From Triticum aestivum (taxonomy: Eukaryota > Streptophyta > Magnoliopsida > Poales > Poaceae), in NCBI RefSeq assembly GCF_018294505.1, contig NC_057813.1:313982900-314046899 (forward strand): 64,000 bases of DNA. Direction: 5' to 3'. The position numbers and the translations under genes were made by a program. Shown here one piece after another: positions 23,831-36,306 of the stretch (the stretch's first letter is position 1; the number at the start of each line of letters is the position of its first letter). The notes under the pieces are model-generated. The model did not search any database, was not told the DNA's origin, and worked only from the letters and a program-made list of their open reading frames with translations.

Positions 23831-24137
23831 TTGGCCCAGTTGGGCCAGTGGGGTTTCCTTCTTTTTTTTGTTTTTTTTGTATTTTCTTTTCTGTTTTTAT
23901 TTAATTATAAACACTTAGGCATTTTATAAAATTGTGAACCTTACACCATAATTATCTTTGTAATATTTGGCAACCACCGAACATTTTTGTTTTAATTTTT
24001 GAAAACTTTTATTGTTTTCTTTTATTTAAATTTTGAATTTGTTTCGGTTCTGAACTATCGAGAGTTTATCACAGTAACCGTGGTGACGTGGCATTATTAG
24101 CGGGGAATCACTGTAGCTTAATTATCCGGGCGTCACA

Positions 24138-27100
24138 ATTCTCCTCCACTACAAGAAATCTCGTCCCGAGATTTAGGATCGGTTATAAGGGGGAAGGGGT
24201 CTGGTTACGAAATTCTAACGATTCTTCTCGATCATAGTAGCTCTTCTCGAAGAGGTCGACCCATTACATTGATGTCTTCAGTCCTCTCCTTCAGGTCATC
24301 ATGATGAAGTTTGTCGTCCTTTCTTCGGGGTTCCATCGTACTTACGAAAGGAAAAAGGGTGGGTATTCCGAGAGAATGGACCTCTGCAGGTTTGACTATC
24401 TGGTCGATAACATCGGGGAGGGTGACGGAAGTAACTCTCGAATTGAAACTTAAGAAAATATCAAGAGCAGAGTAAGGAGGTATCCTGGGAAGTTTCGAGC
24501 GGGCATGCAATCGTTCGATGCCTGAAACGAAGTGTTGAAGGGGTTTAGAGCAATGTAAATAAGCATTGCATCTGATACCTGAATAGATCAACAGGCAGGT
24601 GGCCCGTGAATTACCTACAAAGTCAAGCGCGAGGAATAACTTTGACAACAGGGTGTACAAGAGTGTCAGGTTTCGATCCTGTGGAACTGTGGGTTATGGG
24701 CCCACCATGTGGGTTAAAAGTAGAAAGGGGGGGCTGACATCTTGTACGATCGCGATAGCAAGGCCTATCAGAGAGTAGCATGTCAGTTATGTCGGCAACA
24801 ATGTCGGTACCAAGGGCGAGGGATGAAGAGAACCATTTTCCTGCTCGTTGAACGAGGCGGACCAGTAGGCGAAGTTCTCGTCCATCGGTGGATACCGAAA
24901 TGTCATCAACAAAAGTAACAGGGTCTTACTGACAGAATTGTACAATGAGGTGTTTACATAAGCAGGAGAATATTACTGCTCAGATCATATAGTTCACAAG
25001 AAAGGTTAAACCAACAATGGAAGGAAACTATGATCATCAGATTAAACAGAACAATGGAAAGGAAAATGTGTTTAAACACATATTTCAGGGGTATATCCTT
25101 CCCAAGGACAAGCAGAGCATGATATCCATGTCAGGATATAATGTAGAAAACTCTTTAGGTAGGGGAGAGAATTTTCATGACATTGCCCATACAACGGTGT
25201 TTGGGTAATTGAGCAAGAAACATTTAGCATTGGGCTTCAATGTACTTGTTGAAAATCAGAGTACCACAAACATGCTTCGAGATAGCATCGACATGGTCTT
25301 CGAGCAAAGGTCAGACTTTGGAAACATGAAGGATCCATCAGGAATAACTTGTAGAATAAGTCTTACAATTTCCTCATGGATGAATGGATAACCTTGCTGA
25401 AAAGGAATCTATAATGATAGGTCCTCCAGCCGGGGGGGGGGGTGCTAGGCTTGACATCATGTTACCGGGTCATCAAAGGATCAACGTCATAACTCTTGGA
25501 AAGTTGTCCCAACCATCATATCTGACTGAGATTCAGATCCGATTGGTGTCAGGATACCTGAGACTCAGGATGTCCGATAAGAAAAGGCGCAACACAAATC
25601 GTTGAAACGGCATTGCAAGCTTCTCGGGAAATGAACTATGGGAGCGGGTTTCTGAAGCAATAGTTCACCATTAAACCAGGGAGAGGACAAGGAGGTGTCA
25701 GGTGAACTCAACGGCAATTCACCGAGATTCCCAAAAGATGGATTTCCACAATTAAGTGAACAAGGAGATAACATTGGTCAGATCAAATGATATAAGGAAG
25801 TACGCTCGAGGAAAACATACACAATTAAACATTGGTTGAAAGGTGCGCCCGAAATATGGGTTGGGTTGCACGACCAATGTCAGAATGGTGATTCAATAGT
25901 CAATAGCCTAAGAATGAACTTTCGACCATTAACTTCAAAAAAATAGGGTTGCTAGAAGGAAAGAATCCAAACAACACCGTTCACTTGTTGGAATTAACAC
26001 GGGGACCAATAAAGAATGGTGATGGTGAGAAGTATTTCTATGCCAAGAATTCTCAAGAGGTGGAACAAATCTCAGAACATTCTTGACATAAAGGATGGTA
26101 ATACTCCAAGGTAAAGAAGAACAATTGCTGGATAGCAAGGAACTCAAGGTATAACACCAAACATGAACAAGCTTGTGTTGGTGGGAAGGCAATAAAGTGG
26201 TCGACGATAATACAATTCATCGAGGGCAAGGATGTTATTTCTCATCATGAATTCAATTGATATCCTGGATGAGCTCAGAATGTTGATGATCACGACACCT
26301 TTGTCGCGAGAGTTCATGAAGATGTAATCGATCGGTAACGACATCAAGTCAAGTAATGATGAAGTGAAAGGTTATTGGAACCAAGGGTACGACACAAACT
26401 CGAAACCAAGCTTGTTGTTCAAGGCGAAATGATATGACGATGAGGATCGACATAAGGTTAGTTCATCGTCGAAAATTGGTGCTCCGAGAATAAGGACCAG
26501 GTAGCACAGTTAGAATCGTCACGACAATGATATAGCCAAACAGGCTAGGAATGGCGTGATCGGGTACAAACTCGTACTTATAGAAGCTTACTGAAGAGTT
26601 GTTGAACCGAAGAGCGGACTCGGTTCAGTTATCGGTGTCTTTGAGTGTTCAATAACTCAGAGCCCGCGAAAAATTGGAATCAGTGGGAAGGTAGCACTTG
26701 ATGAAGAACTCATAAGGAGTTATGCAGTTCCATGATAATCTCGAGATACCAGGGGGGTAATACTCGACACAAGATCAAAGTAAAGGTGGGACTGGTGTAT
26801 TGATCCATAGAAGACAATTGTTTTAACTTGTCCGAGAAATGAGATCAAAGAAGAACAATCATGGTCGGAACCACGGTTGCAAAAGGCCAGATCCTAGATA
26901 TAAGATGAACTTATACCAAAGGAATAATTTATTTAAAAGAAGCTTTAATGATAAGATCTACATCGTGTCCATGGGCATGAACACAAGTTCAAGGTCGACT
27001 CCCACTTCTCCAATGCATAACCTTTCATTCACTTCTCACGTTCGATGAAGATGCAGTGTTGAAATTTTATCTGGTGAAGCACCAGAAGAGTATGACTCGT

Positions 27101-28339
27101 GAAAACTTTCGGGTTCACACGGTTTAGAGAAGGCATATGTTCAACCCACAGGGGCTTCTTAGAAACGTATACCACAAGTTTCAAGAGTAAATAACACAAG
27201 CTCGAAAGTAGAGCAAGGTTGAGAAAGTAGATGATACAATTACCAAGGGCATTATGTATCCAAGGGAAGGCTCACAAGGTTATTGAATATGAAGGATGCT
27301 GACGGATAAAATCCAACAATGGGCCTGATGGTCCACAAGGGATCTGACGTGAGCATCGGTACTCAACTAGAGGAAGAAGAGTGCAAGGAGATCAAATTAT
27401 AGAAACAACTGACTAACTCAATTGTCAAATGCAAAGGAATTATGATTTCCAAATCAAGGGATCAGAAGCAATGCTCTGATTAGGGATGGATAAGTTGAAT
27501 AGCCTTAGGGTACAATCAACGACAATTGGATTGGTCGAGAACCAATTCCAGTTAAAAGAATGGCAGCTCAGCCGGAAAGGTAATTTATAAGGATCAATGA
27601 TGTTTGCGGGTATTCGCAAACATATTGAGTCAACAGACTCAAAATGATAATGACAAGGAATGTCATTAAGACTACGAGACTTATGGGATTAACCATAATG
27701 CAAGAAAGCAAGAATTTCAAGAGCCAAAGGCTCCAGAGGATTTTCGGAAGATCGAATATTATTTTGAAGACTTTTGTGAAACACATGAACAACTGGGGAT
27801 AAGCGGATACTCGATAAGGGCGAGAAATTATCTGTAGGGGTATTCAGGTGGAAAGGAACTGCAAGGCAGTAGGCACAAAGTATTCTCGGATCAATAGAGA
27901 GAATTTCAGGGTATCTTCCAATGACAAGATCAACTGGGAACAAAAGTAAGAACGACAGATGTATGTATTTATCCATAGGGATATTTTGGTGGTAGGGAAT
28001 TGCAAAAGCAACGGACACAAATTCTCAAAAGAGTTTCGGCGAGTAACTTCGAAATCTTCTGGTGCAGTCGGCGATCACCTGGACTGAAGGGGCTCTCCGG
28101 GAGAAAGTATTTTCGAGAACCTAAAGTCAGATTTTAGTAGAAATCGTTCAACCCGAGTAGAAGAGAGTTCAGAGTCCCAGAGTAAAGGTCGAGGAGTAAA
28201 AGATCCTACTACCACCCAATGGCGACGTGGGCCCATGGGCCGCACAGCCATGTTAGTAAAAGTTTTGTAAAGTCTAGACTCGACTTCGGCCAAGGAGTTG
28301 GAAGGGGATTCCTACAGGCAGTCGGCTCTGATACCAACT
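24138..28339 (-). other. Non-coding interior of the LARD element
   Basis: No ORF resembles gag, protease, RT or integrase on either strand. The sequence is purine-rich on + and compositionally uniform. A polypurine tract (GGAGGAGAAT on minus, 24138-24147) adjoins the 3' LTR. Confidence 0.8.
28325..28336 (-). other. Primer binding site of the LARD element
   Basis: The minus strand reads TGGTATCAGAGC, the full 12-base initiator tRNA-Met primer site, three bases from the LTR end. Confidence 0.9.
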
Positions 28340-31300
28340 TGTGACGCCCCCGATTCAATCGTACACTAATCATGCACGCAAATGTGTACGATCAAGATCA
28401 GGGACTCACGGGAAGATATCACAACACAACTCTACAAATAAAATAAGTCATACAAGCATCATAATACAAGCCAGGGGCCTCGAGGGCTCGAATACAAGTG
28501 CTCGATCATAGACGAGTCAGCGGAAGCAACAATATCTGAGTACAGACATAAGTTAAACAAGTTTGCCTTAAGAAGGCTAGCACAAACTGGGATACAGATC
28601 GAAAGAGGCGCAGGCCTCCTGCCTGGGATCCTCCTAAACTACTCCAGGTCGTCATCAGCGGGCAGCACGTAGTAGTAGGCACCTCCAGTGTAGTAGGGTC
28701 GTCGTCGACGGTGGCGTCTGGCTCCTGGACTCCAGCATCTGGTTGCGACAACCAGAAAGAAAGGAAAGGGGAAAAAGGGGGGAGAAAGCAACCGTGAGTA
28801 CTCATCCAAAGTACTCGCAAGCAAGGAGCTACACTACATATGCATGGGTATATGTGTAAGAGGCCATATCAGTGGACTGAACTGCAGAATGCCAGAATAA
28901 GAGGGGGATAGCTAATCCTGTCGAAGACTACGCTTCTGGCAGCCTCCGTCTTGCAGCATGTAGAAGAGAGTAGATTGAAGTCCTCCAAGTAGCATCTCCA
29001 AGTAGCATATCCAGGTAGCATCTCCAAGCGCATCTCCAGTCGCATCGCATAGCATAATCCTACCCGGCGATCCTCTCCTCGTCGCCCTGCGGAAAAGCGA
29101 TCACCGGGTTGTCTGTGGAACTTGGAAGGGTGTGTTTTATTAAGTATCCGGTTCTAGTTGTCATAAGGTCAAGGTACAACTCCAAGTCGTCCTGTTACCG
29201 AAGATCACGGCTATTCGAATAGATTAACTTCCCTGCAGGGGTGCACCACATAGCCCAACACGCTCGATCCCATTTGGCCGGACACACTTTCCTGGGTCAT
29301 GCCCGGCCTCGGAAGATCAACACGTCGCAGCCCCACCTAGGCTCAACAGAGAGGCCAGCACGCCGGTCTAAACCTAAGCGCACAGGGGTCTGGGCCCATC
29401 GCCCATAGCACACCTGCACGTTGCGTAGGCGGCCGAAAGCAGACCTAGCCTAGTGGCGTTCCAGTCCAATTCGGCGCGCGCCGCTCCGTCGCTGACGTCT
29501 GAAGTGCTTCGGCTGATACCACGACATCGGGACACCCATAACTACTCCCACGTAGATGGTTAGTGCGTATAGGCTCGTAGCCAGACTCAGATCAAATACC
29601 AAGATCTCGTTAAGCGTGTTAAGTACCTGCGAACGCCGAACAGGGCCAGGCCCACCTGTCTCCTAGGTGGTCTCAACCTGCCCTGTCGCTCCGCCACAAA
29701 GTAACAGTCGGGGGCCGTCGGGAACTCAGGCCCACCACTACCTGGATGGAGCCACCTGCCCCTTCAGCCCCCATCTCCAAACAGTATCACCAGTAATGTA
29801 ACAGTGTAAAGTATATAGTATATGCCCGTGATCACCTCCCGAAGTGATCACAGCCCAGTAGTATAGCATGGCAGACGGACAAGAGTGTAGGGTCACTGAT
29901 GGAACACTAGCATCCTATACTAAGCATTTAGGATTGCGGGTAAGGTATCAATGACTGTAGCAGCAATGACAGGCTATGCATCAGAATAGGATTAACGGAA
30001 AGCAGTAACATGCTACACTACTCTAATGCAAGCAGTATAGAGAAGAGTAGGCGATATCTGGTGATCAAGGGGGGGGGCTTGCCTGGTTGCTCTGGCAAGA
30101 GAGAGGGGTCGTCAACTCCGTAGTCGAACTGGTCAGCAGCAGCGTCGGTCTCGTAGTCTACCGGAGAGAAGAGGGGGAAGAAATAATGAATACAGAGCAA
30201 ACAAAGCATCACAAAATATAACAAGGCAATACGCGGTGTTCGGTGTGCCCTAACGCGGTAGTAGGTGATACCGGTGAAGGGGGGAAAACATCCGGGAAAG
30301 TATTCCCGGTGTTTCGTGTTTTCGGGCAGAGGAGCCGGAGGGGGAAAGTTGCGGGTTCGATAGGTTAGGGGGGTGTGGCGGACGAACGGACTGCGTATCC
30401 GGAATCGTCTCGTCGCTCTGAGCAACTTTCATGTTGAAAATATTTTAATCCGAGTTACGGATTAAAAGATATGATTTTCTAAAGATTTTATTAATTTCTG
30501 AAATTTAATTAATTATTTAATTAATTCGAAAATGGATTTATGACGTCAGCATGACGTCGTGCTGACGTCAGCAGTCAGCGTTGACCGTTTGACCTGGTCA
30601 ACCTGACATGTGGGTCCCGTGGGACCCACCTGCCATACACTGTTAGGTTTAATTAGGGTTTAGTTTAATTAACAGTAGTTAATTAGGTTAATTAGCCCTT
30701 AGGTTAATTAATCAGGATTAATTATATTAATTATTTACTTACTTAATTAATTTTATTCATTTTTAATTTTATTAATTATATTTATTTAATTCCCCTATTC
30801 CTTTTTTTTTCTTTTATTCAAAAACGTTCTGGGGAGGGGCCCCCATGTCATTGGCACTAGGTGCCCAGTCAGCACGGCCGACCGGGTCAACAGGCCGGCC
30901 GGGCCCCTAAGGCCCACGGGTCAGTGACCCAGGGGTGGCCCCGGGTCGGCCACGTCGGCGGCCGGTGTTGGGGAGCTCCGGTGGGCGTTCCCGCGGCGGA
31001 GGGGCGCCGGACCTCGCCGGAATTTGTCGTCCGGCGGCTAAAATGGGGCGCGGGCGGTGCGTTCGGAAGCGGGAAGGACGGCGCGTCCAATGGTGGCAGT
31101 GGCGCGGCCGGACTCGGCCGGAATCGGCGCCGGCGACCGGCGGAGGCGGCGGGGTGGTTCGGGCCCCGACGGGAGCGCGCTACGGGGGCAGGGGGGGCTT
31201 GCGCGGCGCGGAGCAGCACGGGCTCGGCCCCGTGACCATTTGGTCACCGGGGGGCGCCGGCGACGAGATCCACGGCGGGGGGGGGGGGAGGGATGTTTGG

Positions 31301-32200
31301 GTGCGGCGTGCTCGCCGGCGAGCGGCTCGGGCGAGGAGAGGAGAGAGGGAGGCCGGGAACGGCATGGCCGCGGGCGGCGCACCGCGTGACCGCGAGGGGG
31401 CAGCCGGAGCCGGCGACGGGGAGGCCAGGGGCGTCGGCGGCGTTCGGGAGGGGACTAGGGGGAGAGAGGGGACCGATGGGGGAGGGGAGTGCTCACGGGG
31501 GGGGGAGCGTGGGGTCTATGCGAGCTGCTCGGGGGCGGTCGGGGTCGACCGTTGAGGAGGAGGGCGGGGAGGCGGCCGACGGCGACGGGATCCGTCGAGG
31601 TGGGGGGGTCGGGGACGACCCCGCGGCGGCGAGGGGGCCTTGCGCCCAGCGCGGCATGTCGGGGAGGTGCGGACGGGGCGGCGGGGGTCGCCGGCGTCGG
31701 GGGGGGGGGGCGACGGGATCGGGCAGCTCCCGATCCGGACGGCGCGGGGGGAGGAGAAGGAGGGGATCGGGGGGGGGGAGAGTGAGGTGGTTAGGGTTTC
31801 CACCGACGGGGGGGGGGGGGGGGGGGAGGGGAGTGGATAAGGGAGTGAGGGGTGGGCCGGGCCAGGGGGGCTGGCCGACTGGGCCAGGTGGGCTTGGCCC
31901 AGTTGGGCCAGTGGGGTTTCCTTCTTTTTTTTTGTTTTTTTGTATTTTCTTTTCTGTTTTTATTTAATTATAAACACTTAGGCATTTTATAAAATTGTGG
32001 ACCTTACACCATAATTATCTTTGTAATATTTGGCAACCACCGAACATTTTTGTTTTAATTTTTGAAAACTTTTATTGTTTTCTTTTATTTAAATTTTGAA
32101 TTTGTTTCGGTTCTGAACTGTCGAGAGTTTATCACAGTAACCGTGGTGACGTGGCATCATTAGCGGGGAATCACTGTAGCTTAATTATCCGGGCGTCACA
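28340..32200 (-). repeat. 5' LTR of the LARD element
   Basis: 3861 bp, nearly identical to 20287-24137. The main differences are single bases and the lengths of G runs (for example near 31809-31826). It is followed by ATGAT at 32201-32205. Confidence 0.92.
30540..30601. promoter_or_regulatory. TGACGTCA and W-box cluster in LARD 5' LTR
   Basis: Same arrangement as at 22491-22552: TGACGTCA at 30541-30548 and 30563-30570, then GTTGACC and the TTGACC/GGTCAA palindrome. As this is the element's upstream LTR, it would be the active promoter copy. Confidence 0.5.
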
Positions 32201-32887
32201 ATGATCCACTGCGAGCTGAGTTGTCTCCAGCTAAAGAAGGCACCAGCGTAAAGATAGGCGAGTCCACAGTCAAACAAGGCAATTATCTTGAAGTCTGCGT
32301 AATTCGCATGTCGTGTGGGCACTTTGCAGATTACAATCTTCTGCAAAACAAGGTCCGTCCAACTGACATGGTAATCTAGATGACTTGGTCCGCGATGGTA
32401 ATACTCTATATAATCCAACGGAGGAAGGATAATCTCATGGGAGGTCTGGAAGTTCACGAGCACCAACTTTTTACCGTCTTCTCTGAAGGCATCCATCCAG
32501 TGGGAGTTCATGCCGACCCAGTACATACCTTCCAAGAAGTTTCGGGCGATGGTGATGGGATCAATGTCGAGGGAAATGATGTACGGCGACCAACTACATA
32601 CGTGCAAAGAAGTTTCGCCTAATGGAGATCGGATTGAAGTCGAGGGGCATCATGTATGCCTCCGTATCATGTCGAGCCAATCTCGCAAGACCAGAGAGTA
32701 GCAAGCAGGGTGTCTTGAAAAGCTTAGGCCTCGCTTTGACGATGTCCGTGTGCATGTCCCTCGAGCATGCAGCCAGCCGCAGGGCGCTCAACATATCCAT
32801 ACACGAACAACAGAGGTCGAGGATGTCACTTGGGAGATTGCTCCAATCGTGGCTCATATGGATGCTGTGCGGTTCGCATTCGGCCAT
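32201..32887 (-). pseudogene. F-box/DUF295 gene, 5' part
   Basis: ATG at 32887 has a good context (CCACC before it). The product starts MAECEPHS and has an F-box at residues 14-50 (DWSNLPSDILDLC, ALRLAACSRDMH). It continues into the DUF295 half (LVLVNFQTSHEIILPPLD, LVLQKIVICKVPTRH, FKIIALFDCGLAYL, FFSWRQLSSQW) and is cut by the LARD at 32201. There is an earlier lesion: a TAG after NFFARM near 32594 and a frame change, linked to an imperfect 73-base repeat. Summed over its parts the protein would be about 400 residues, normal for the family. F-box proteins select substrates for SCF ubiquitin ligases. As it stands the gene cannot make a full protein. Confidence 0.8.
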
Positions 32888-34027
32888 GGTGGAGTTTGGA
32901 AGGTGGGGTTTTTGGGGTCTTGATTTACGGGGGAGAAGGCTATCGTTGTTGGAGCGGCTAGTGAGGGAATAGTGGTACTGGGGGAGGCGAATGAGGCGAC
33001 GATACACGGGGGCATAGTGAGATGGAGACGGAGACGCAGAAGGAGATGGAGATGGAGTGGTGCTATGGGAGCGGAGAGGGAGACGAGGGCGCCAATGCGC
33101 TGTACAATGGCAATGACAGACTGCACAGTGCATAGGGTGAGGCTGACTTTGGTAACCCGAACACGCCACCTCGCCTGGACTAGTGTCAGGCGCAGGGTGT
33201 TGTCACTTCACTGTGAGGACCGGATGAATAGTATTTTGACCATCAAGTGTACCACGGTTATACTACTACTACTAGTAGTAGGAACATGAGTGCTCTAGTA
33301 TTGTATAGCGGAAATAGGTCTCCCGTGCTAGCATGCCTATTCACTTCATCTTTCAGGTATCATCCATATTGCAAGCAGAACCAAATTCTCGTGCATGCCC
33401 AATCAACGCCCTGCCGCGATGCATGCAGTGGTCGTTCTGGTGCATCAAGAACGGCATGCAGATCGTTCCACACTTAAGAAGAGGAAAAATGGAAAGGTAG
33501 AACGCGGCAGCAGAGGAAGAGAACGCTGGCAAACGAGGCTGGGAGGGGATCGAGCAGGAAGTTAATGCTCCACGCCTAAAGGTTTTGGGAAAACTTGATT
33601 TTCATAAGGTGACTTATACTCACCTAAACGGAGGGAGTATTCCTTAACCAGAGAATGTTGTGTCTCCCACTCACGCGCTAAAAAAAAGCTACGGCCCATT
33701 TTTTTTATCTGTTTGCATAGGTCCCACCTATTAGGAAGGATGGGCACGTACACGAACAGGTACGACTCATCAGTCTACCCGCATAGCGTTTTCGTTTAGT
33801 TTACCTAGCCGTCTAATCAACTGCCTGCACACCACTTCTCCCATTTACTTCTCCATCGGGAACTGATTTTCCTCGGCTTCTTCACCTCCCCTTCGTCTTC
33901 ATTTGCATCCAAACCCCACTGCGTTCACATTGTTTTAACCTTTTTAAATAATCATCTACTACTTTAGTTAGACTAGCCATCTGATCCTAATTCTCCAAAC
34001 CATAGCCCTTCGTTCCAGCGGTTCCAA
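32888..34027. other. F-box gene 5' flank and spacer
   Basis: Immediately upstream of 32887 on the minus strand is a C/T-rich, repeat-like 5' leader (32960-33080). The stretch 33588-33637 is a MITE end. 33750-34027 is the 5' flank of the exonuclease-like gene. No gene seen. Confidence 0.4.
33588..33637 (-). mobile_element. Stowaway-like MITE end, partial
   Basis: The reverse strand begins CTCCCTCCGTTTAGGTGAGTAT after TA at 33638-33639, matching one end of the element at 39507. The other end is not found nearby. Confidence 0.55.
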
Positions 34028-34674
34028 ATGGCGAAAGAGATCGAGATGCAGGTTTTTAGCGTCCAACATGTCCTCGTCGAAGGCTCGATGAGCATAGTTG
34101 CCACATTCACCGTCCACCCAAGGGTTGTTCAGCAGTGGATCAACAATGTATCCAACTCCCTCGAAAAGGTAGAGACGAGGGTCATCGGTCTCGACGCAGA
34201 GTACACGGAGCGTGCCCCTGGGAAGATCCAACGCGTCGCCGTCCTTCAGCTATGCCTTGAAGATGATGTTTTGGTGTACCACATAATACACTCGCCCTCC
34301 ATACTAGGTGAGCTTCACGATTTCTTGTCTCGGGAGGACATATATTTCTGTGGGGCAGCCATCGAAGGGGACAAACAGAAGCTGGAGCCATACAACCTTG
34401 ATTTGAAAAGCATCGCTGACCTACAAACCATAATCAAAATTCATGTAGAAGATTGTGATAAACAAACACCATCCTATTCGACGTAGCAAATTTTGTGCTC
34501 GGTACAAATCTTCAGAAGGGTGACGATACAGTGGCATTAAAGTCGTTTGGATGGGAGAATTATCCCTTGACGTACGAGCGGATAAAATATGCTGCCCTCG
34601 ATGCCCGTGTGAGTTTCGAGATAGCTGCAAGGTCCAAAGATCTTCTTGCGAAGCCGTCTCCCACAGAAAATGAG

Positions 34675-34718
<44 letters not shown>

Positions 34719-34764
34719 GAAGAAGAAAAGGCTGCACCAGCAGGAGGGCATTATGGATGGATGA
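34028..34764 (+). pseudogene. DEDD-type 3'-5' exonuclease-like gene, copy 1
   Basis: From ATG 34028 the product has the WRN/RNase D-like fold signatures: motif I GLDAEYT (D56, E58), the strand AVLQLCLEDDVLVYHI, and GAAIEGDKQKL (motif II region). In a shifted frame come the block LGTNLQKG, FGWENYPL and motif III YAALDAR. The frame breaks at about 34474-34486, where the first frame ends in TAG. The second part ends with a run of Asn codons from an (AAC)n repeat, then Lys-rich residues and a stop. Family proteins of this size (about 220 residues) trim RNA or DNA 3' ends, but this copy is split. A second copy lies at 41213-41932. Confidence 0.75.
34675..34719 (+). repeat. (AAC)n microsatellite
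   Basis: About 14 AAC units inside the exonuclease-like reading frame, coding for Asn, followed by AAG codons. Confidence 0.95.
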
Positions 34765-34949
34765 ACTATTTCCTCTCTTGTAAAAAAATTATTCCCACTC
34801 GGTGTATATTGATATAGATGGACTATTTCGATGGTGTGCATGTCTTTGGAACAGAGTAGTAGCATGGGTCCGCCTGACTATAAGGAAATATTTATCCGCA
34901 TATATAGCTTTCTCTGCTACTCCTTCCAGTGATCGGTATGCAGTGCATG

Positions 34950-35460
34950 TGTCCATAGACATGACAACTTGTCCATGGAAGTTCAACTACGGCGACCATC
35001 ACGTTTCATCTCGCGATTCCCACGACGCCTCTCCAACCCACGGCACCACGTCCCCCGACGTGCGCCTCACCCCTCTCATCCGCACCGCCCCTCTGCCTTT
35101 GTGTGCATGACATGTGGGCCACCTAAAATGCGGCGAGCATCAAGTTTCTACCACAGCCACACGCGATTCCCATGACGCCGCTCGAACCCATGACACCACA
35201 TGTCCCCCGACCTGCGGCTCACCCCTCTTGGCCCCACTACCCCTCTGCCTTCGGGAGCATTACATGTGGACCAGTCATCTATCGGGTCCACATGTTATTG
35301 ACTCAAAGGTAGGTGTAGTAAGGCGCCGAAGCTCAGTCCCGACGGCCCTGAGAGGGAAATGTAACTCCCGCGCCAGGGCTTGTGGTGCTACCGCTGCACG
35401 AACTCGTGCCAAACTCGAGATTTGTTTCTTTACTATACACGCACACAATGATTTAATGGA
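34950..35460 (+). repeat. Diverged duplicate, copy A
   Basis: Begins GACATGACAACTTGTCCATGGAAG and includes GCGATTCCCACGACGCC, CCCCGACGTG, CTCTGCCTTTGTGTGCATGACATGTGGGC and GGGAAATGTAACTC. The same landmarks occur in order in 36307-37120. No protein is recognised in either copy. It may be a transposon fragment or a duplicated piece of cargo. Confidence 0.65.
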
Positions 35461-35704
35461 CATTGTAATCTCAACATGTGATGGGGAGCTCTAAATTTGA
35501 ATTTGAAACTTATAAAATGAAAAGATTCAAAACTAATAAACTGGGAGAGAGGGAGTATATCGTATGATGTGTCCCATACAAAATAAGTCCCCTAGTTTGT
35601 CACCGCGAAGATGCGGTTAGAAAGGAGCACAACGTCTTCATACTCATACGGCAAAAAATCGGCCGCAGACAGCATGGTACACCTTTGACCGCCATGTGCA
35701 AGGT

Positions 35705-35900
35705 TCATGCTATCTTATTCAATCTCACTGTGGTTCCATCGTACCCATTCATGCGGTGGCCCATTGCATGGCTGATCCCAATGTTGGAAAAAGGTTCTAC
35801 GGGAACGGTGTCACCATTATAAATGTTTTGCAAATTGATGTTGGTACCCTCCCGTACATATGCAAGCCAATCTCCACTCGCACCGAGCCTAGCCTGTGAA
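35705..35900 (-). pseudogene. DUF295-like gene fragment
   Basis: The minus-strand frame reads LGASGDWLAYV.EGTNINLQNIYNGD and then VSHAMGH-like and NGYDGTTVRLNKI segments. These resemble the middle of F-box/DUF295 proteins (GDW, then lists of residues before .KI.L). No start, F-box or downstream half is present. It is probably a single captured exon. Confidence 0.4.
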
Positions 35901-36090
35901 ACAGTGGGCAGGGGGAGAATTAGGAAATGGACATGGAAGTAGTCTTTAGAATGCATTTACTACATGATCAAACTCATCTTACCTTCTCATCGGAGGAAAT
36001 CCGAGTGCCCCTCAACGTCGGCATCTCAAGGGGCGCGTCAACTTGCAACTACGGCCACGCTGCGCTGGAGAGACCCCCAAGGAAACATCC

Positions 36091-36166
36091 TCGTGCGTTC
36101 CACGGAACATCAAGATGCATTTGTATGAGTAGTTTATCTTGTGAGATAAAAGGATGAACGAGGGAA
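36091..36166 (-). mobile_element. Helitron-like 3' end fragment, inverted
   Basis: The reverse complement matches 44635-44700 and 45475-45545, from CCTTCCCTCGTTCA to CATCTTGATGTTCCGTG. Confidence 0.5.
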
Positions 36167-36306
36167 GGCCTCTAGAGATAGATATGGACACTACTACTAC
36201 CAATGTGCTGGCCCGTGCGTTCAATGGATCCAAAGTAGTAGAATAATACTTGTACACGTGCTTGAAATATAAACACTCTAGTTTTGATATACAAGTGTTA
36301 GCAGAC

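Larger units (their letters stand above)
20287..24137 (-). repeat. 3' LTR of the LARD element
   Basis: Read on the minus strand it begins TGTGACGCCCGG and ends GGGGGCGTCACA. Long ORFs on both strands at 22.8-23.9 kb are products of GC-rich low-complexity sequence and not of selection. Confidence 0.92.
20287..32200 (-). mobile_element. LARD-like LTR retrotransposon, 11.9 kb, non-coding
   Basis: LTRs of about 3.85 kb (20287-24137 and 28340-32200) flank a 4.2-kb interior with no recognisable protein. Minus orientation is shown by the exact 12-base primer site complement at 28325-28336 and a polypurine tract at 24138-24147. ATGAT flanks both sides. Large LTRs with a non-coding core are the mark of LARD elements, which depend on Gypsy proteins from relatives. 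By eye the LTRs differ at about 1% or less, so the insertion is young. It lies inside exon 1 of an F-box/DUF295 gene. Confidence 0.92.

Noticed and set aside
22812..23904. Long overlapping ORFs (up to 309 codons) in the LARD LTR and their duplicates at 30861-31967
   Set aside because: They exist on both strands and in several frames of very GC-rich, G-run sequence. Products are Gly/Arg/Pro low-complexity with no family, and frames differ between the two LTR copies.
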